A stretch of DNA of 37,133 nucleotides from positions 1 through 37,133 of the forward strand of contig JAKAOS010000005.1 in NCBI GenBank assembly GCA_021823165.1. The letters run 5' to 3'. The stretch is from Actinomycetes bacterium. Lineage in GTDB: Bacteria > Actinomycetota > Acidimicrobiia > Acidimicrobiales > JAKAOS01. How positions within the stretch are numbered: the first letter of the stretch is position 1; every line of letters begins with the position of its first letter. Shown one piece after another: positions 37,068-37,133 of this stretch. The notes below the pieces were generated by a model. That model was not told the DNA's origin and did not search any database. It saw only the letters and a list, made by a program, of their open reading frames with translations. The position numbers and the translations under genes are program-made.

Positions 37068-37133
37068 CGGCAGCCTGGGAGCTCACCCTGGCGTCTTCAC
37101 TTCGGCGTTGGGGGGCAACTCGTGCCGTGCCCT

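Noticed and set aside
1-37133. CRISPR arrays, IS elements, prophage or defence islands
   Set aside because: No regularly spaced direct repeats, transposase/integrase motifs or phage genes seen; the AddAB-like pair is interpreted as housekeeping DNA repair.

Overview
GC-rich, high-density chromosomal window with actinobacterial character (WhiB, LCP protein, DUF3107, PdtaS-like kinase, Get3/ArsA-like pair). I support about 31 protein genes. From left to right: an edge-truncated heme A synthase that is absent from the ORF track; a glutaredoxin; a methyltransferase; an APC permease; a cell-envelope sugar cluster (MptB-like GT, GT2, YfhO-like protein, epimerase); PIG-L deacetylase / DEAD helicase / nucleosidase; a HATPase + sigma pair; WhiB convergent with a PdtaS-like kinase; a long minus-strand operon (Mrp, dGTPase, small single-TM ORF, DUF3107, two Get3/ArsA-like ATPases, PHP, kinase); a SufR-like regulator; an LCP protein; a second heme A synthase; an acyltransferase; a PPOX protein; an AddAB-like helicase-nuclease pair; an alcohol dehydrogenase; and hisS. 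No CRISPR array, intact mobile element, rRNA or convincing tRNA was seen. The main second-look items are: (1) a sharp AT-rich island spanning the junction of the two helicase-nuclease genes; (2) a perfect TGTGA-N6-TCACA CRP-type palindrome just upstream of whiB; (3) a small single-TM protein inside the dGTPase/Get3-like operon; (4) about ten genes with TANNNT placed 6-9 nt before the start codon, suggesting widespread leaderless mRNAs; (5) several perfect palindromes overlapping candidate promoters. Most genes belong to known families. I did not find a system I can confidently call new.
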